A stretch of 33,728 bases of DNA from Chloroflexi bacterium UBA4733 (lineage in GTDB: Bacteria; Chloroflexota; UBA4733): contig DHIZ01000187.1 of NCBI GenBank assembly GCA_002404055.1, forward strand, positions 1 to 33,728. Reading direction: 5' to 3'. The notes under the pieces were generated by a model. It saw nothing but the letters and a program-made list of their open reading frames with translations. It was not told where the DNA came from and made no database searches. Below, in pieces: positions 32,478 to 33,728 of this stretch; within the stretch, counting starts at the first letter, position 1, and every line of letters starts with the position of its first letter. A program made the position numbers and the translations under genes.

Positions 32478-33728
32478 TCAGGCGGCGTCTTGGCGCTGGT
32501 CGGCACGAGGCGTGTCGGCGCTGGCGGTGTGTAGTTCGGCCGGCGAATAGCCGAGGACGGTCAGCCAATCGCCGGGGACGTCCGTGCAGCCGCTGCGTTG
32601 CAACGGACACGTGCCGGCATGCCTGCCGCGCGTGGCGACGCGGTGGTTGTAGGCGACAGCGAGTAGCGCGAGCAAGCCGGGGGAGAGGGTGCGATGGACA
32701 GCCAGGTGGGGGCGCAGGACGCTGTGCCAGGTCTCGATCGGGCTGCTGGCGCGCACCGTGGTATCCCAGGCGTGCAGCAGCATGCGGGCGGCGGGGCGCC
32801 AGTCGGCCGGGAGTCCGGCCAGGAGCGCCTCGGTGGAGGGTCCCAGGATGGCACGGCGTTGCCAAGCCCAGGCAAGGAGGGCCAACCCGTCTGGCCCCAG
32901 CCGAGGTCCCCACTGCTGGTGGACCACATCCAGTGGCGGCACGAAGCACCCACCTGCGGTGGGTACCCGCAGCGCCGGCAGTGCAGTCACCAGTTGGCGG
33001 TGCAGTTGGGTCAGGTGCGTGTGCTGGGGTGCGGGCGTAGCGTCGGCCAACTCCGCCAGCAGCGCCAGGAGGGCGTCCAGTTCGGCCTGGCGCGCAGCAG
33101 CGTCCAGCAGGCCGTGCGGCGTCACCACCACCACCTCCAACAACCGGCGCAGTTCGCCAGTGAGGTACTCCAGGCTAGCCACGACCACCCGGGCGTGAGC
33201 GACCTGCGCGGCGTGGGCGACGGGGTCGGCCTGCGACGGGCGTCCGGGGACCCCGCCGCGCAGGGGACGCCCGGCCGCTACGCGGGCTGCTTGGCGGTCC
33301 ACCGTGGCCGTCTTGGCCGCCAGTTCTGCCACCCAGCGCGCCAGCCGGCCCTGCACCTGGCTGCAGGTGTGCAGCACGTGCCACGGTCCCCCTGCGGGGG
33401 CCAGCGCGCGCCGGTGCTCTCCTGCGGGCGCCACCGTCTGCGCCGCCTGACTGAGGGCCGCGCCCCCATCACCGATGCTGGCCGACCAGTGCAGCCCGCA
33501 CGCTTGCGCCTCCCAGAGCAGCAGGGTCCAACTGTCCGCGTCGACGCGCACCGGCCCTGCCGTCTGCCAGACCGCGCCGCCCAAGGCATCCACCACGCTC
33601 AGCCAGGCGCCATGCCGGTCATTGCCATAGATCTCATCAAACGCCACGATCCGCGGCCCCACCGTCAGGGTCTGCGCGAACACCCGCAGCGCCCGCCGCT
33701 CCGCCTCCGTCACCACGGCGCTGATCGT
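32478..33728 (-). CDS. DDE-transposase-like protein, N-terminus cut off
   Basis: A minus-strand frame open to the window edge (GTG 33716 is available, but four in-frame codons upstream remain open and no binding site is seen), so the N-terminal, DNA-binding part is probably outside. The layout is that of an RNase-H-fold transposase: IVAFDEIYGNDRHGAWLSVVD (first Asp), WSASIGDGGAAL (second Asp), a helical insertion rich in Ala/Leu/Arg (about residues 110-260), then SSPIETWHSVLRPHLAVHRTLSPG with the likely Glu, and AVAYNHRV. It is not the ISKra4 type at 19333. The IS family is not certain, and inverted repeats cannot be checked without the other end. Confidence 0.6.
   Translation of the reverse strand, partial: TISAVVTEAERRALRVFAQTLTVGPRIVAFDEIYGNDRHGAWLSVVDALGGAVWQTAGPVRVDADSWTLLLWEAQACGLHWSASIGDGGAALSQAAQTVAPAGEHRRALAPAGGPWHVLHTCSQVQGRLARWVAELAAKTATVDRQAARVAAGRPLRGGVPGRPSQADPVAHAAQVAHARVVVASLEYLTGELRRLLEVVVVTPHGLLDAAARQAELDALLALLAELADATPAPQHTHLTQLHRQLVTALPALRVPTAGGCFVPPLDVVHQQWGPRLGPDGLALLAWAWQRRAILGPSTEALLAGLPADWRPAARMLLHAWDTTVRASSPIETWHSVLRPHLAVHRTLSPGLLALLAVAYNHRVATRGRHAGTCPLQRSGCTDVPGDWLTVLGYSPAELHTASADTPRADQRQDAA

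Noticed and set aside
1..33728. tRNA, rRNA genes or a CRISPR array
   Set aside because: No cloverleaf, conserved rRNA stretch or regularly spaced repeat was seen on reading both strands; short structured RNAs could still be missed without a covariance search.

Overview
The window reads as the chromosome of a high-GC bacterium with no sign of an outer membrane, most plausibly a soil-type member of the Chloroflexota (inference). The reasons are the secreted multidomain enzymes with long Pro/Thr/Ala linkers, a YveK/Wzz-type co-polymerase paired with a separate CpsD-like ATPase and no outer-membrane export gene, lipoprotein and Tat-like signals, and several unrelated insertion sequences. No rRNA, tRNA or CRISPR array was seen.

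Layout. 1-5.7 kb: a GAF-GGDEF diguanylate cyclase, a tiny membrane protein, a hexapeptide acyltransferase next to a GH44 glycanase lipoprotein, an internally deleted acyltransferase, and three short coding remnants. 5.9-8.4 kb: a large secreted protein with a lectin-like N-terminus, CARDB-like domain and PT linkers. 8.48-8.79 kb: two adjacent miniature transposable elements. 8.9-18.3 kb: a long minus-strand exopolysaccharide (EPS) operon. In transcription order it holds a GT2, an excisionase-type HTH regulator, a Wzz-like co-polymerase, a CpsD-like ATPase, a 47-residue membrane protein, a Wzy-like polymerase/ligase, a GT2, a UDP-galactopyranose-mutase-like flavoprotein, an acyltransferase-3 and a hexapeptide acyltransferase. 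18.5-19.2 kb: a lipoprotein. 19.3-21.05 kb: a complete ISKra4-like insertion sequence with exact ends and target duplication.

21.1-24.4 kb is the most unusual part. It holds a Tat-like secreted protein, an HPr-kinase-like protein, a family-5-type nucleotidyltransferase, a PqqD-like peptide chaperone and, just upstream of pqqD and overlapping its start by one base, an unlisted 35-codon ORF whose start lies in a perfect 15-bp hairpin. This looks like a peptide-modification (RiPP-like) cassette built into an EPS locus. 24.5-32.1 kb returns to glycan genes: a GT4, a galactose-oxidase/GlxA-like copper radical oxidase with all ligands, a Wzx-type flippase and a GH16 glucanase. The right edge carries a DDE-transposase-like gene running out of the window.

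How the parts fit (inference): the glycosyltransferases, mutase and acyltransferases build and decorate a repeat unit, Wzx flips it, Wzy/Wzz/CpsD-like proteins polymerise it, and GH44, GH16, the copper oxidase and the lectin-like protein trim, oxidise or bind the exported glycan. The last three share related C-terminal beta-domains; two copies are 98.5% identical over 412 bp in opposite orientation.
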